From the NCBI GenBank assembly GCA_016744795.1, contig JADGDR010000005.1, positions 124,001-188,000 on the forward strand: a stretch of DNA of 64,000 nt. The letters are read 5' to 3'. The notes under the pieces are model-generated. The model saw only the letters and a list, made by a program, of their open reading frames with translations. It was not told the origin of the DNA and ran no database searches. The stretch comes from Sulfurospirillum sp. GTDB lineage: Bacteria > Campylobacterota > Campylobacteria > Campylobacterales > Sulfurospirillaceae. This document shows positions 1 through 10,012 of the stretch, piece by piece. The stretch's first letter is position 1; each line of letters starts with the position of its first letter. Position numbers and translations under genes: made by a program.

Positions 1-1
1 G

Positions 2-151
2 CTTATTTATGATTCTAAAAACTCAGAGCTTAAAAAAATGCACCCAGAGTTTTGGGATGAGACAAGCGAGTTTCATAAACTAAGAGCAGATTTTGTGTAT
101 AAAGTCTGTCCAATAAAAACACCAGAAAGGTTAATATGCACGAGTTTTCAA
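2..151 (+). CDS. C-terminal fragment of an unidentified protein running in from the left edge (…DETSEFHKLRADFVYKVCPIKTPERLICTSFQ*)
   Basis: Open frame from the window edge to a stop overlapping the start of hypA; family not recognised. Confidence 0.45.
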
Positions 152-474
152 TAGTAAGTTCACTTTTAGACTTATGTGAGAAAAATGCCAAAGAGAATGA
201 TGCAACAAAAATTACAAAAGTAGAAGTCAAGATAGGAAAACTTAGTGGTGTTGAGCCACATTTATTGCAGACTGCTTTTGATACGTTTAAAGAAAAAACT
301 ATCTGTGATGGTGCAGAGTTTTGTATACATGTACAAGAGTTAGTTGTGGGATGTAAAAAATGTGATGAACAGAGTGTTTTAAAAAACAACATCTTCGTAT
401 GTCCTAAATGCGGAGGAGACGTAGAAGTCTTAGATGGTGAAGATATGTATTTGATGAGGCTGGAAATGGAATAA
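136..474 (+). CDS. hypA: Hydrogenase nickel incorporation protein HypA
   Basis: MHEFSIVSSLLDLCE N-terminus, IGxLSGVEP motif, two zinc CxxC pairs (CKKC, CPKC). Confidence 0.95.
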   Translation: MHEFSIVSSLLDLCEKNAKENDATKITKVEVKIGKLSGVEPHLLQTAFDTFKEKTICDGAEFCIHVQELVVGCKKCDEQSVLKNNIFVCPKCGGDVEVLDGEDMYLMRLEME

Positions 475-599
475 TATTAAAGCACTAAAACTATAAAAAG
501 TAGTATATTTTAAGATATTAAGTTTTATGATGATATAATTTTATACCTATTATAAAGGTTTTAAAAGAAAAACTTATATCTTAAAAAAATAATTTTTCA

Positions 600-978
600 C
601 TTACCTCACAAGAGAAGAAACTTTTTAGTAGTGAAGTAGAGAGTATCACTTTAAATTATTTTCTGAATAAAGAAAGCATAAATATATCTCTTTTTGTTGA
701 TGAAGATAGAGATTACAGTGAAATAGCATTTATAGCTGTTGAGCTATCAAGTCCAAGAAAAATGAAACAATTCCAATCATAATCCAGCATATACCTTATA
801 CTCTTTGTATAAAAGAAATACAAAAGAGATGCTAAAAGAGATAGGACTTATAGAAATTCAAATTGTAGAGTTAAAGAACAAGATAAAGAAAGAGATAAAT
901 TTCAGTGAAAAAGTAAGCTTGAATATTGAGTTAAAAAAATTTAAAGATAAACTAAACAACTTAAAGAGTCAAATGTGA
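600..978 (+). pseudogene. Decayed gene remnant; C-terminal coiled-coil tail (…IVELKNKIKKEINFSEKVSLNIELKKFKDKLNNLKSQM*) of the kind seen at the ends of helicase- or R-M-associated proteins (DUF4391- or SNF2-like)
   Basis: Protein-like text in two frames (SEVESITLNYFLNKESINISLFVDEDRDYSEIAFIAVELSSPRKMKQFQS* then NPAYTLYSLYKRNTKEMLKE…) broken by frameshift; 3' end overlaps the start of the next CDS. Confidence 0.5.
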
Positions 979-1934
979 TATATGAATATAAAAGATTAAC
1001 GATTGATGAGTATATAAACTTTCTTTATAAAGACGGCTTACAGCACTCAGAAGCATTGAGTGAAGAAGAGATACAAAAGATGGTAGAAACTATTGGTATA
1101 TTTAGGCTCAAAGGCTATGTAAAAGCCTTTAAAAATGATTTATGCTTTTACTCTTTGGATGATTTACTTGAACTTTATAATGCCGATAAAAACATATCTT
1201 CACAAATGCTTTCTCTCTCTTCACAAATAGAGGTTAAATTAAAAGCTTATCTGATAGAAACAGTATATGAACTAACTGATAACCCATTTTTCTATCTTTT
1301 AAAAGATAGCTACATTGAGAATTTTTCTATTAACAATGAGTCTATTTATGATTGGGGAGTAAAACCAAAACATGCGAATCAAAATAGTGAAGTTTATTTG
1401 CATTATAGAGATTACTACCTAAAAAATTATGATTTTGAAGCAAATAAAGAAGTCTATCTTAAAAATAAAGAGATGATTAGATTAAATGAAGAGTTAGAAA
1501 CAAACTACCCACCATTTCACTATTTTGTAGAAAATATGACATTAGGTGCATTAATAAAACTTCTTTCAAAGTTGACTATTGATAACCAAAGTATTTTGAA
1601 GTTAATAGCAAACAAATTTAGTGTGTTGAATAAAAAAGTATTTTTAAACTACCTTTTAAGACTAAAAGAACTTCGCAATAGATGCGCTCATAATGGTAGA
1701 ATATTTAATAGAAACTATCGTAGTGTAAAAGCAATAGCTACATACAAAAAGGTTAGAAAAGAGATATATCACCATAGACTTTTGGATGTTTACTATACTT
1801 TGTATTTTTTGCTAAATGGAGCAAAAGGCATAGACAATAGTAAGAAATTGGAACAAAAATTTACAGATGAAATCTTAAAAGATAGCAAAGAAAAAATAAG
1901 AGATTTTATAATAAATAGAATGAGGAAAAGGTAA
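975..1934 (+). CDS. Abi_2 (AbiD/AbiF-like) abortive infection family protein with HEPN-type RNRCAH motif
   Basis: IGxFRLKGY…, LLRLKELRNRCAHNGRIFNR; GTG start overlapping the upstream remnant. Confidence 0.85.
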   Translation: MIYEYKRLTIDEYINFLYKDGLQHSEALSEEEIQKMVETIGIFRLKGYVKAFKNDLCFYSLDDLLELYNADKNISSQMLSLSSQIEVKLKAYLIETVYELTDNPFFYLLKDSYIENFSINNESIYDWGVKPKHANQNSEVYLHYRDYYLKNYDFEANKEVYLKNKEMIRLNEELETNYPPFHYFVENMTLGALIKLLSKLTIDNQSILKLIANKFSVLNKKVFLNYLLRLKELRNRCAHNGRIFNRNYRSVKAIATYKKVRKEIYHHRLLDVYYTLYFLLNGAKGIDNSKKLEQKFTDEILKDSKEKIRDFIINRMRKR

Positions 1935-2011
1935 GTGTGCATGCAGGGACTTACCGTAAGTGCTGAAAGTATAACATATAGAACATTAAGAAAACTTAAG
2001 GAATTGACTTT

Positions 2012-3877
2012 ATGAAAAAGATAGATGGCAATAGTATGGATATAGTAAATGAAAATATAGAAAAACTAAAAGAGATTTTTCCAGAAGTTTTTTGTGAAGG
2101 AAAAGTAGATTTTACAAAGCTTGAAGAGGAGCTTGGAAGCTTTACATGTAAAGATAATGAAAGATACAATTTTATATGGAATGGTAAAAGTGAAGCAAGA
2201 AAGATAGCTCAAACTCCTTCAAGTGGAACTTTAAGACCATGTAAAGAAGAGAGTAAAGATTGGGACACAACACAAAATCTCTACATAGAAGGTGACAACC
2301 TTGAAGTTTTAAAACTTCTTCAAAAATCATATAATAAAAAAGTAAAGATGATTTATATAGACCCACCATATAACACTGGAAAAGATTTTGTATATAAAGA
2401 TAACTTCAAAGACAATATAAAAAACTATTTAGAGCAAACAGGTCAAGTAGATAGTGATGGGAATAAACTTAGCACAAATAGTGATACAAGTGGTAGGTAT
2501 CATAGTGATTGGCTTAGTATGATGTATCCAAGATTAAAATTAGCAAGAAATTTACTTAAAGATGATGGTGTTATTTTTATAAGTATTGATGATAATGAAG
2601 TGGCTAATCTTAGAAAGCTTTGTGATGAAATTTTTGGAGAGGATAATTTTGTTTCTGATTTAGTATGGAAAAAAAGAGTTTCTCCTGCTAATGACTCTAA
2701 ATGGTATAGTAGCGACCATGAATATATTTTAATATATGCAAAAAATAAAAATTATTGGTTTCCTAATAAAACACTCAGGACAAGTGAACATAATAAATAT
2801 TATAAAAATTCAGATAACGATTCTCGAGGAGCTTGGAATTCTGCTGCGTATACTTGTAATAAGAGTCGTTCCGAAAGACCAAATTTATATTACCCAATAA
2901 CTAATCCATATACAAAAGAAAAAGTTTTTCCAGATGAAACAGCTGTTTGGGCTTATTCAAAAGAAACACATCAAGAACATATAAATCAGAAATTATTATA
3001 CTGGGGTGCTGATGGTACATCCAAAGCACCACGAAAAAAACAATTTCTTACAGAAGCAAAACCAATAGTTCCAAGAAGTGTCTTAGATTATACTGAAGTA
3101 GGAAGTACGCAAACAGCAACATTGGAAGTAAAAAATTTATTTGATGGTAGTTCCTTTACTTACCCAAAATCTATTGGATTAATACAAAAAGTTATATATC
3201 AAGGAGCCTCTGATAATGATATTGTTTTAGATTTTTTTAGTGGTTCATCTACAACAGTTCAAGCATTATTGAAACAAAATATATTAGATAATAAAAATAG
3301 AAAATTTATAATGGTTCAATTACAAGAAGAAACAAATGAAAAAAGTGAAGCTTATCAAGCAGGATATAAAAATATTTGTGAAATAGGAAAAGAGAGAATT
3401 AGAAGAGCTGGAGATAAGATAAAAGCAGAAAATACAGACAAAGACCTTTCAAATCTCGACATAGGTTTCAAAGTTCTTAAGCTTGATAGCTCAAACATAA
3501 AAGAGTGGGATAGTGATTTTGATAACCTTGAAAAAACTCTTGAAGATAGCATAGAAAACATAAAATTAGACAGAACAAGCCAAGACCTAATTTATGAGAT
3601 ACTACTAAAATACGGATTAGACTTAACCCTTCCAATAGAAGAAAAACTCATAGACAACAAAAAAGTATATATCATAGGCTTTGGAGCATTAGTGGTGTGC
3701 CTTGACGACAACATAACAACAACCACAGTAGAACTCATAGCAAACATAAAAGAAGAGTATGAAACAGAAACAATGAGAGTAGTCTTCAAAGACAGCAGTT
3801 TCGCAGATACAGTAGCAAAAACAAATGCAATTCAAATTTTAAAACAAAATGGCATTGATGAAGTTGTGAGTGTTTAA
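2012..3877 (+). CDS. mod: Type III restriction-modification DNA methyltransferase (Mod)
   Basis: DPPYNTGKDFVYKDNF motif, DWLSMMYPRLKLARNLLKDDGVIFISIDDNE, DFFSGSSTT; followed by Res. Confidence 0.95.
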   Translation: MKKIDGNSMDIVNENIEKLKEIFPEVFCEGKVDFTKLEEELGSFTCKDNERYNFIWNGKSEARKIAQTPSSGTLRPCKEESKDWDTTQNLYIEGDNLEVLKLLQKSYNKKVKMIYIDPPYNTGKDFVYKDNFKDNIKNYLEQTGQVDSDGNKLSTNSDTSGRYHSDWLSMMYPRLKLARNLLKDDGVIFISIDDNEVANLRKLCDEIFGEDNFVSDLVWKKRVSPANDSKWYSSDHEYILIYAKNKNYWFPNKTLRTSEHNKYYKNSDNDSRGAWNSAAYTCNKSRSERPNLYYPITNPYTKEKVFPDETAVWAYSKETHQEHINQKLLYWGADGTSKAPRKKQFLTEAKPIVPRSVLDYTEVGSTQTATLEVKNLFDGSSFTYPKSIGLIQKVIYQGASDNDIVLDFFSGSSTTVQALLKQNILDNKNRKFIMVQLQEETNEKSEAYQAGYKNICEIGKERIRRAGDKIKAENTDKDLSNLDIGFKVLKLDSSNIKEWDSDFDNLEKTLEDSIENIKLDRTSQDLIYEILLKYGLDLTLPIEEKLIDNKKVYIIGFGALVVCLDDNITTTTVELIANIKEEYETETMRVVFKDSSFADTVAKTNAIQILKQNGIDEVVSV

Positions 3878-5043
3878 TGCCATATATAGATGTTAATACC
3901 TGTTTAAAAGATAATGTATTTCAAAAATCAGATAATGTAAAAGTGGAGTCAGGTAAATTGGTTTTTTCTAATATTGATTTTGATTCATTATCTTTGCACC
4001 ATAACAACAATGTAATAATAAATGGAAAAACTATTGACCTCAAAAAGATAGAAAATACAACATATACTAACGGATTAGATTTACTTTTTGACAATTGTAA
4101 GTTTAGTGAAGTCAATGCTAAAGAAGTGACTTGGAGTAATTCTGTTGTTATTAAATTTTCTCTCATTGAGAAAGTAAATATAAAATCATCAGTATTTAAA
4201 GAACGGTTTTATTTTAATCCTCAATATCATGAAGACAAAGAAGAGTATATTTGTAAAATTTCATCTTTTATAGTTGAAGATAGCACCTTTGAGCATAACT
4301 TTAAATTTCATAATTGTGAAGCTTGTTCTACTAATATTAACAATACTGATTTTGAGAAAAATGCTGATTTTTTCAAATCTAAATTTATACAAAAAGATAA
4401 AGATATTGTTTTTAAATCAATTAACTTTAGAGGACTTGTATTATTTGGAGAATGTAAATTTCACAGTAAATTAATTTTTGAATATGTAACATTAAAAGGG
4501 TTGTCGCATTTTAGAGAAGCGGAATTTTTTAAGGGTTTAGACTTAGATAAGGCAAATATTGAAAATGAGATGATTTTTTATGCAGTTGAGGGATTACAAA
4601 AAACAGAGTATATTTCTCAAGAAACATATAGGATTATAAAATATAATTGTCAAAAAATTGGTAACCAAATTGAGGCAAATAAATATCATTCATTTGAGCT
4701 GAAAAAAAGACAAGAATTTTTAAATAAAAACTTTTTTAAAAATAAACTTGACTGGGTGGTTTTTAATATAAATTGGATTACTTCAAACTTTTCTACAAAT
4801 TGGTTATTAACGACATTTTGGATTTTTGTTGTTGGGTTTTTAACATTTATGAGTGTAGATGAATTTGTATGTTATAGGTATCAATGCACAGTAGAATTTA
4901 TAGATGTTTTTAAGTATATGTCTATTGTAAATTTAGATGAGTGCATTAAAAAAAATCCTTTAATTTTTATAACTAATAAAGTAATGTTAGGATTTTTATA
5001 TTATCAGTTAATAACTGCTATCAGAAAAGATACAAAGAGGTAA
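3877..5043 (+). CDS. Pentapeptide-repeat-like protein with C-terminal transmembrane segments
   Basis: Repeating xF/xL-x-x-C/A/N-F pattern (FDNCKF, FRGLVLFGECKF, FREAEFFKGLDLDKANIEN), then hydrophobic WLLTTFWIFVVGFLTFMSV and a second C-terminal hydrophobic stretch; start overlaps the mod stop (TAATG). Confidence 0.7.
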   Translation: MPYIDVNTCLKDNVFQKSDNVKVESGKLVFSNIDFDSLSLHHNNNVIINGKTIDLKKIENTTYTNGLDLLFDNCKFSEVNAKEVTWSNSVVIKFSLIEKVNIKSSVFKERFYFNPQYHEDKEEYICKISSFIVEDSTFEHNFKFHNCEACSTNINNTDFEKNADFFKSKFIQKDKDIVFKSINFRGLVLFGECKFHSKLIFEYVTLKGLSHFREAEFFKGLDLDKANIENEMIFYAVEGLQKTEYISQETYRIIKYNCQKIGNQIEANKYHSFELKKRQEFLNKNFFKNKLDWVVFNINWITSNFSTNWLLTTFWIFVVGFLTFMSVDEFVCYRYQCTVEFIDVFKYMSIVNLDECIKKNPLIFITNKVMLGFLYYQLITAIRKDTKR

Positions 5044-5046
5044 ATA

Positions 5047-8031
5047 ATGAAAATACAATTTGAAAACGACCTAAACTACCAAAATAGTGCTATAAGCTCC
5101 ATAGTAGACATATTTGCTGGACAAGAGATAACACAAAGCAACTTTTCAGTAGCAAAGATAAAAGATAATATTTTACACCATATATACAATGAACTTGGTA
5201 TTGGTAATAGGCTTGAACTTTTAGACGATGAATTACTAAATAACATACAAAATATTCAGTTGAAAAATGGACTACCTCAATCTAAAAAACTTGGCTCTAT
5301 GGACTTTTCAGTAGAGATGGAGACTGGAACTGGTAAGACTTATGTGTATCTAAAATCTATATTTGAACTTCATAAAAAATATGGTTTTACAAAGTTTATC
5401 ATTGTAGTTCCAAGTATTGCCATAAAAGAGGGAACTAAAAAAACTCTTGATATAACAGGAAAGCATTTTAAAAGTATATTTGAAAATGTAAATTATGACT
5501 ACTTTGTTTATGATAGTTCTAACTTAGAGCAAGTGAGAGATTTTGCTACAAGTAGTGACATAAGAATTATGGTTATAAACATAGATGCTTTTAGAAAAAG
5601 TTTTACAGACCCAAGTAAAGATACAAAAGCAAATATAATTCACAGAAAAAATGACAGACTAAATGGGCAAAAACCGATAGAGTTTATATCTTCAACAAAT
5701 CCAATAGTTATTGTAGATGAACCTCAAAGCGTAGATAATACAGCAAAATCAAAAGAAGCAATACAAACATTAAATGCACTTTGTAAACTAAGATATAGTG
5801 CAACACATGTAGACAAATACAACCTTATGTATAAGCTTGATTCCATAGATGCTTATGAGCAAAAACTGGTAAAGCAAATAGAAGTAGCAAATGTTAAACT
5901 TAATGATGCACATAATAATGCATATATAAAAGTTATAAGCATAAAAGCAAACCCAAGAAGTGCTAAGTTAGAGATTGATATAAATAGCAAAGGCAAGACT
6001 TCAAGAAAACCTATTACAATAAACAGCAAAAGCGACCTTTATGAACTTTCAAATGGAAGAGATGTATATGAAGGATATACAATAAATGATATTTACATAG
6101 AAGAGGGCAATGAGTATATTGAGTTTGGCAATGGCGCAATAGTGAAACTTAAAGAGGTTGTTGGAGATGTAGATAGTGATAGTATAAAAAGATTACAAAT
6201 TAGAAAAACCATAGAAGAGCATTTAGATAAAGAGTTAAAATTGAACCCCAAAGGTATCAAAGTTTTATCTTTGTTTTTCATAGATAGAGTAGCAAATTAT
6301 AGAGCTTATGATGAAGATGGAAACCCTCAAAATGGTAAATTTGCTGATTGGTTTGAAGAAGAGTATGTAAAAATATCAAAAAGACCAAAGTATAGAACTC
6401 TATTTGAAGACATAAGAGATATAGATGAAAGTGTAAAAAATATTCATAATGGTTATTTTTCAACAGATAAAAAAGGTGTAGTAAAAGATAGTAGTTTATC
6501 AGCAAAAGGCGAATTAAGAGGCAACAAAGACGATGAAGATACTTTTAGCCTTATTATGAAAGATAAGGAAAAACTTTTATCTTTTGAAAGTTCTTTAAGA
6601 TTTATTTTTTCTCATAGTGCCTTAAAAGAGGGCTGGGATAATCCAAATGTATTTCAAATATGCACACTTAACGAGACAAATTCTGTTATGAAAAAAAGAC
6701 AAGAGATAGGAAGAGGTTTAAGAATTTGTGTAAATCAAGAGGGTGAAAGAGTTCAAGGTTTTGAAGTCAATACCTTAACGATCATGGCAAATGAAAGCTA
6801 TGAAGATTTTGCTCGTGGACTTCAAGAAGAGATAGAAAAAGAAGAAGGTATAAAATTTGGTGTTATTGAAGAACACTATTTTGCTAATCTTGTTATTGAA
6901 AATGAAAATGGTGAGTTAGGTTATTTTGGCGCTCAAAATAGTGAAAGTATATATGAGTATCTAAAAGACAAAGAGTATGTTGATAAAAGAGGTAAGATAC
7001 AAGATTCATTAAGACTTGCTATAAAAGAAGACATATTAGAAGTTCCAGTAGAATTTATGCATTTAAAATATGAAATCTCAATGGCTATCAAAAAAATATC
7101 TGGTAATTTAAATGTAAAAGATGCCAATGACAAGATAAGTATTAAACTCAACAAAGAGGTATTTTTAGGAGAAGATTTTAAAGAGCTATGGGAGAGAGTA
7201 AAATATAAAACAACTTATAGAGTAGATTTTGATATACAAGAGTTGATAGATATTTGTGCTAAAAGAATTGAAGAAGAAGCAACAGTTGGAAAGATAAGGT
7301 ATCTATATACAAAAGTAACCAATAAAATCACAAAAGTTGGTGTAGAGATAGATAATGAGAGTTTAAAAGAGCAGTATATTGATAGTGAAATTATAGACTA
7401 TCAGTTACCAGATATCATTACTTATCTTCAAAATGAAACAAAACTTATGAGAAAAGATATAGTTGAAATATTGATAAAATCAAATAAGCTTCAAAGCTTT
7501 AAAAACAACCCCCAAAAGTTTATAGATAAAGTTGTTAAAATTATCAAAAAAAGTATGAGTATTTTTATAGTTGATGGCATCAAATACCAAAAAGTAGGTG
7601 ATGAATTTTATTACGCACAAGAGTGTTTTGAAGAGAGTGAACTTGCAGGTTATCTTTCAAGCAACCTCCTAAAAAATAGAGAAGAAAAAAGCATATATGA
7701 TTATACTATTTATGATTCAGACATAGAAAAATCATTTGCTACAAAGTTCAATGAAAGTGATAATGTAAAACTTTTTACAAAGCTACCACCTTGGTTCAAA
7801 ATCAATACGCCTCTTGGAAACTATAATCCTGATTGGGCAGTTTTGATTGAAAAAGATAATTTAGAGAAGCTATATTTTGTTGTAGAGAGCAAAGGAAGTG
7901 ACTTAGGCTTAGATATAAAAAATATAGAAAAAGCCAAAATTGACTGTGGAAAAGCACATTTTAAAGCAATTTCAGAAGAAGTTGAATTTATCCAATCTGA
8001 TAAATTTGAGAATTTTAAAGAGAATTTTTAA
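5047..8031 (+). CDS. res: Type III restriction endonuclease subunit Res (DEAD/DEAH helicase plus C-terminal nuclease)
   Basis: Walker A METGTGKTYVYLKS, VDEPQ box, SALKEGWDNPNVFQICTLNE, QEIGRGLRICVN; C-terminal NPDWAVLIEK…FVVESKG (PD-D/ExK-like). Confidence 0.95.
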   Translation: MKIQFENDLNYQNSAISSIVDIFAGQEITQSNFSVAKIKDNILHHIYNELGIGNRLELLDDELLNNIQNIQLKNGLPQSKKLGSMDFSVEMETGTGKTYVYLKSIFELHKKYGFTKFIIVVPSIAIKEGTKKTLDITGKHFKSIFENVNYDYFVYDSSNLEQVRDFATSSDIRIMVINIDAFRKSFTDPSKDTKANIIHRKNDRLNGQKPIEFISSTNPIVIVDEPQSVDNTAKSKEAIQTLNALCKLRYSATHVDKYNLMYKLDSIDAYEQKLVKQIEVANVKLNDAHNNAYIKVISIKANPRSAKLEIDINSKGKTSRKPITINSKSDLYELSNGRDVYEGYTINDIYIEEGNEYIEFGNGAIVKLKEVVGDVDSDSIKRLQIRKTIEEHLDKELKLNPKGIKVLSLFFIDRVANYRAYDEDGNPQNGKFADWFEEEYVKISKRPKYRTLFEDIRDIDESVKNIHNGYFSTDKKGVVKDSSLSAKGELRGNKDDEDTFSLIMKDKEKLLSFESSLRFIFSHSALKEGWDNPNVFQICTLNETNSVMKKRQEIGRGLRICVNQEGERVQGFEVNTLTIMANESYEDFARGLQEEIEKEEGIKFGVIEEHYFANLVIENENGELGYFGAQNSESIYEYLKDKEYVDKRGKIQDSLRLAIKEDILEVPVEFMHLKYEISMAIKKISGNLNVKDANDKISIKLNKEVFLGEDFKELWERVKYKTTYRVDFDIQELIDICAKRIEEEATVGKIRYLYTKVTNKITKVGVEIDNESLKEQYIDSEIIDYQLPDIITYLQNETKLMRKDIVEILIKSNKLQSFKNNPQKFIDKVVKIIKKSMSIFIVDGIKYQKVGDEFYYAQECFEESELAGYLSSNLLKNREEKSIYDYTIYDSDIEKSFATKFNESDNVKLFTKLPPWFKINTPLGNYNPDWAVLIEKDNLEKLYFVVESKGSDLGLDIKNIEKAKIDCGKAHFKAISEEVEFIQSDKFENFKENF

Positions 8032-8033
8032 CG

Positions 8034-8267
8034 ATGAAAGAAAAAATCAAAAATATAGTCTTGGTTGTATTGGCTTTTTATGTATTTGTTGATGCAGGCA
8101 TTCAAGTCTTAGACCACTATGGAATGACTACACGAGATGAAACTTGTAGAAATGAAGCCCAAGAAAGATACAATAAAAAATATGGCTCATTAGAGGGGTT
8201 TGCTAAAAGAGCAGCTCAGTCAAGATATGTGGAAGAGCATGGAACACTTGAGGATTTTAGATTTTAA
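8034..8267 (+). CDS. Small protein (77 aa) with an N-terminal hydrophobic segment
   Basis: Starts 3 nt after the res stop; hydrophobic NIVLVVLAFYVFVDAGIQVL. Confidence 0.6.
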   Translation: MKEKIKNIVLVVLAFYVFVDAGIQVLDHYGMTTRDETCRNEAQERYNKKYGSLEGFAKRAAQSRYVEEHGTLEDFRF

Positions 8268-8281
8268 AATTATGTAGATGG

Positions 8282-8309
8282 AATAAAGCTTTACATGTAA
8301 AGCTTTATT
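8282..8309. terminator. Perfect 28-bp palindrome with TTTACATGTAAA core between convergent genes; likely bidirectional terminator
   Basis: aataaagctttacatgtaaagctttatt, followed by a T-rich run; lies between convergent ORFs 8034-8267 and 8305-10002. Confidence 0.7.
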
Positions 8310-10002
8310 TTGTTTTTTTGATGAATTTATATATTGCTTTGTTTAGTTCTTCTTTATTGTAATAATTCTTATTAATACTTCTATCATTAACTAAAGTTCT
8401 TGCTCTAGTAATTGCTGTGTAGTAAAGATTAATAGGATAAGTCCATTTTGCAACGCTACTTGTATTATATATGGTTTCTTTTTTATGTATATATTCGCTA
8501 AAAAAACTAATATAATCAAACTTTTCACCTTTTTTATATGTTTGTTTTGTAAATATAAAATAATTAGCTACTACTTCTGCTAAATCTGGCATGTCACTTA
8601 ATATTGTGATTGTTTCAAATTCAAAACCTTTAGATTTGAAAATTGATGTTATTGTAATATCTGGTTTTAAAGATGATTCTTTAAATTTTTTAGAAAAATT
8701 ATATAATGATTTAATGGTTTTTATATCATATTTTTTTAATACTATTTTTATTTGAGCCAAATTACCTTTGTATAAATTATTTGGTAGAAAATCTCTTATA
8801 TATTGTATAAGAGTTAGATTTTTTTCTAACTTATTTTTATGTTTTTGAATAAAATCAATAGCATTATTGAATTTGGGTAGAGGTTCTTGCTTGTTATCAA
8901 CTAAGTCAAAACTAATAATAAGTTCAAGAAGATACAATACTTCTTGCGCACATTCTATTGACTCAGCCTTAGACTCTTTTGCTAATATTATGCCCTCCAT
9001 TGCTCCACTAGTCCAACGATAGATATATCCATTAGGACGAATATATTTTGTTTTGATTTGCTGTTTTGGTTTTATGGAATGTTTTGAGTCTTTATATGTT
9101 TTTAGTATATAATTTGCTTTTTCAGCAACTTCATGTGAGTGTCTGTAGCTTGATGTTAAATGAAATTCTGCCATATCATCAATATCTTTTAAAAGAGCAT
9201 TATTGTTTGAAACATAAGGATATATTTTTTGGTTAGTATCTCCTACAATAACTCTTTTTTTTGCTGGGAAATTTAAGAAAACATATATAGCCGCATCAGA
9301 TAAATCTTGCCCTTCATCAACTAAAAGTAAATCGACTTCATCTTTTAAATTTATTTCCATACCTTCTCTTAGTTGAAGTTGTAACTCTTTTAAAATAAAT
9401 TTATTTGTAACATATGTTCCTTCTTCAAAACACCTAGCATCTGTTACATATGTATGTGCATAAAAAGCTGCTTCACTAGAATATCTTGAGCCATAAGCAT
9501 AGTTTTGTATTCCTTCTTCTGTATCATAACTATTTAGCCAGTTATTTAAAATGTCATTTATTTCACAAGCAATATCATATTTAATATTAAAATAGTTTAC
9601 AAATATTTCAGCCTTATACTCTTCTATAGAACTATAATTAGGACAATTTTTATATCTTTTTGTATATTTGATTGCTATTTCTGTAAGAGAATGGCATCTG
9701 ACACGATAGTCAAAAAGTTCTTTAGCTTCATTAACTAATCTTTTTAAACTTGCTAAATACAAGACATTAGGAGTATTTGAAAATTTTATATTTCCTCTTT
9801 GTGCTTCATTCTTAGCAATATAATATTGGCTTAATATACTCAATAGAGTCGTTTTGCCTGTACCTGCTAAAGAGTTTACTCTTATAACATTTTTATCTCC
9901 ATATAACATTTCTTTAACAATATCCTGAATTTCATTGCTAATATCTAAATTTTGTTTAGGTGGTGATATATAATTTTGTTTAGTCCATTGATAAATACTC
10001 AT
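8305..10002 (-). CDS. Compact UvrD/Rep-like SF1 helicase / AAA ATPase
   Basis: SLAGTGKTTLLSIL Walker A, LLLVDEGQDLSDAA Walker B, SKGFEFETITIL, YYTAITRART motif VI. Confidence 0.85.
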   Translation of the reverse strand: MSIYQWTKQNYISPPKQNLDISNEIQDIVKEMLYGDKNVIRVNSLAGTGKTTLLSILSQYYIAKNEAQRGNIKFSNTPNVLYLASLKRLVNEAKELFDYRVRCHSLTEIAIKYTKRYKNCPNYSSIEEYKAEIFVNYFNIKYDIACEINDILNNWLNSYDTEEGIQNYAYGSRYSSEAAFYAHTYVTDARCFEEGTYVTNKFILKELQLQLREGMEINLKDEVDLLLVDEGQDLSDAAIYVFLNFPAKKRVIVGDTNQKIYPYVSNNNALLKDIDDMAEFHLTSSYRHSHEVAEKANYILKTYKDSKHSIKPKQQIKTKYIRPNGYIYRWTSGAMEGIILAKESKAESIECAQEVLYLLELIISFDLVDNKQEPLPKFNNAIDFIQKHKNKLEKNLTLIQYIRDFLPNNLYKGNLAQIKIVLKKYDIKTIKSLYNFSKKFKESSLKPDITITSIFKSKGFEFETITILSDMPDLAEVVANYFIFTKQTYKKGEKFDYISFFSEYIHKKETIYNTSSVAKWTYPINLYYTAITRARTLVNDRSINKNYYNKEELNKAIYKFIKKTK

Positions 10003-10012
10003 TTTAACTCTT

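Noticed and set aside
2012-3877. Phase-variable simple sequence repeats in mod
   Set aside because: No long homopolymer or tetra/pentanucleotide tract seen in or just upstream of mod
4274-4474. 66-aa plus-strand ORF inside the pentapeptide-like gene
   Set aside because: Alternative frame of a longer coupled ORF with no RBS or domain
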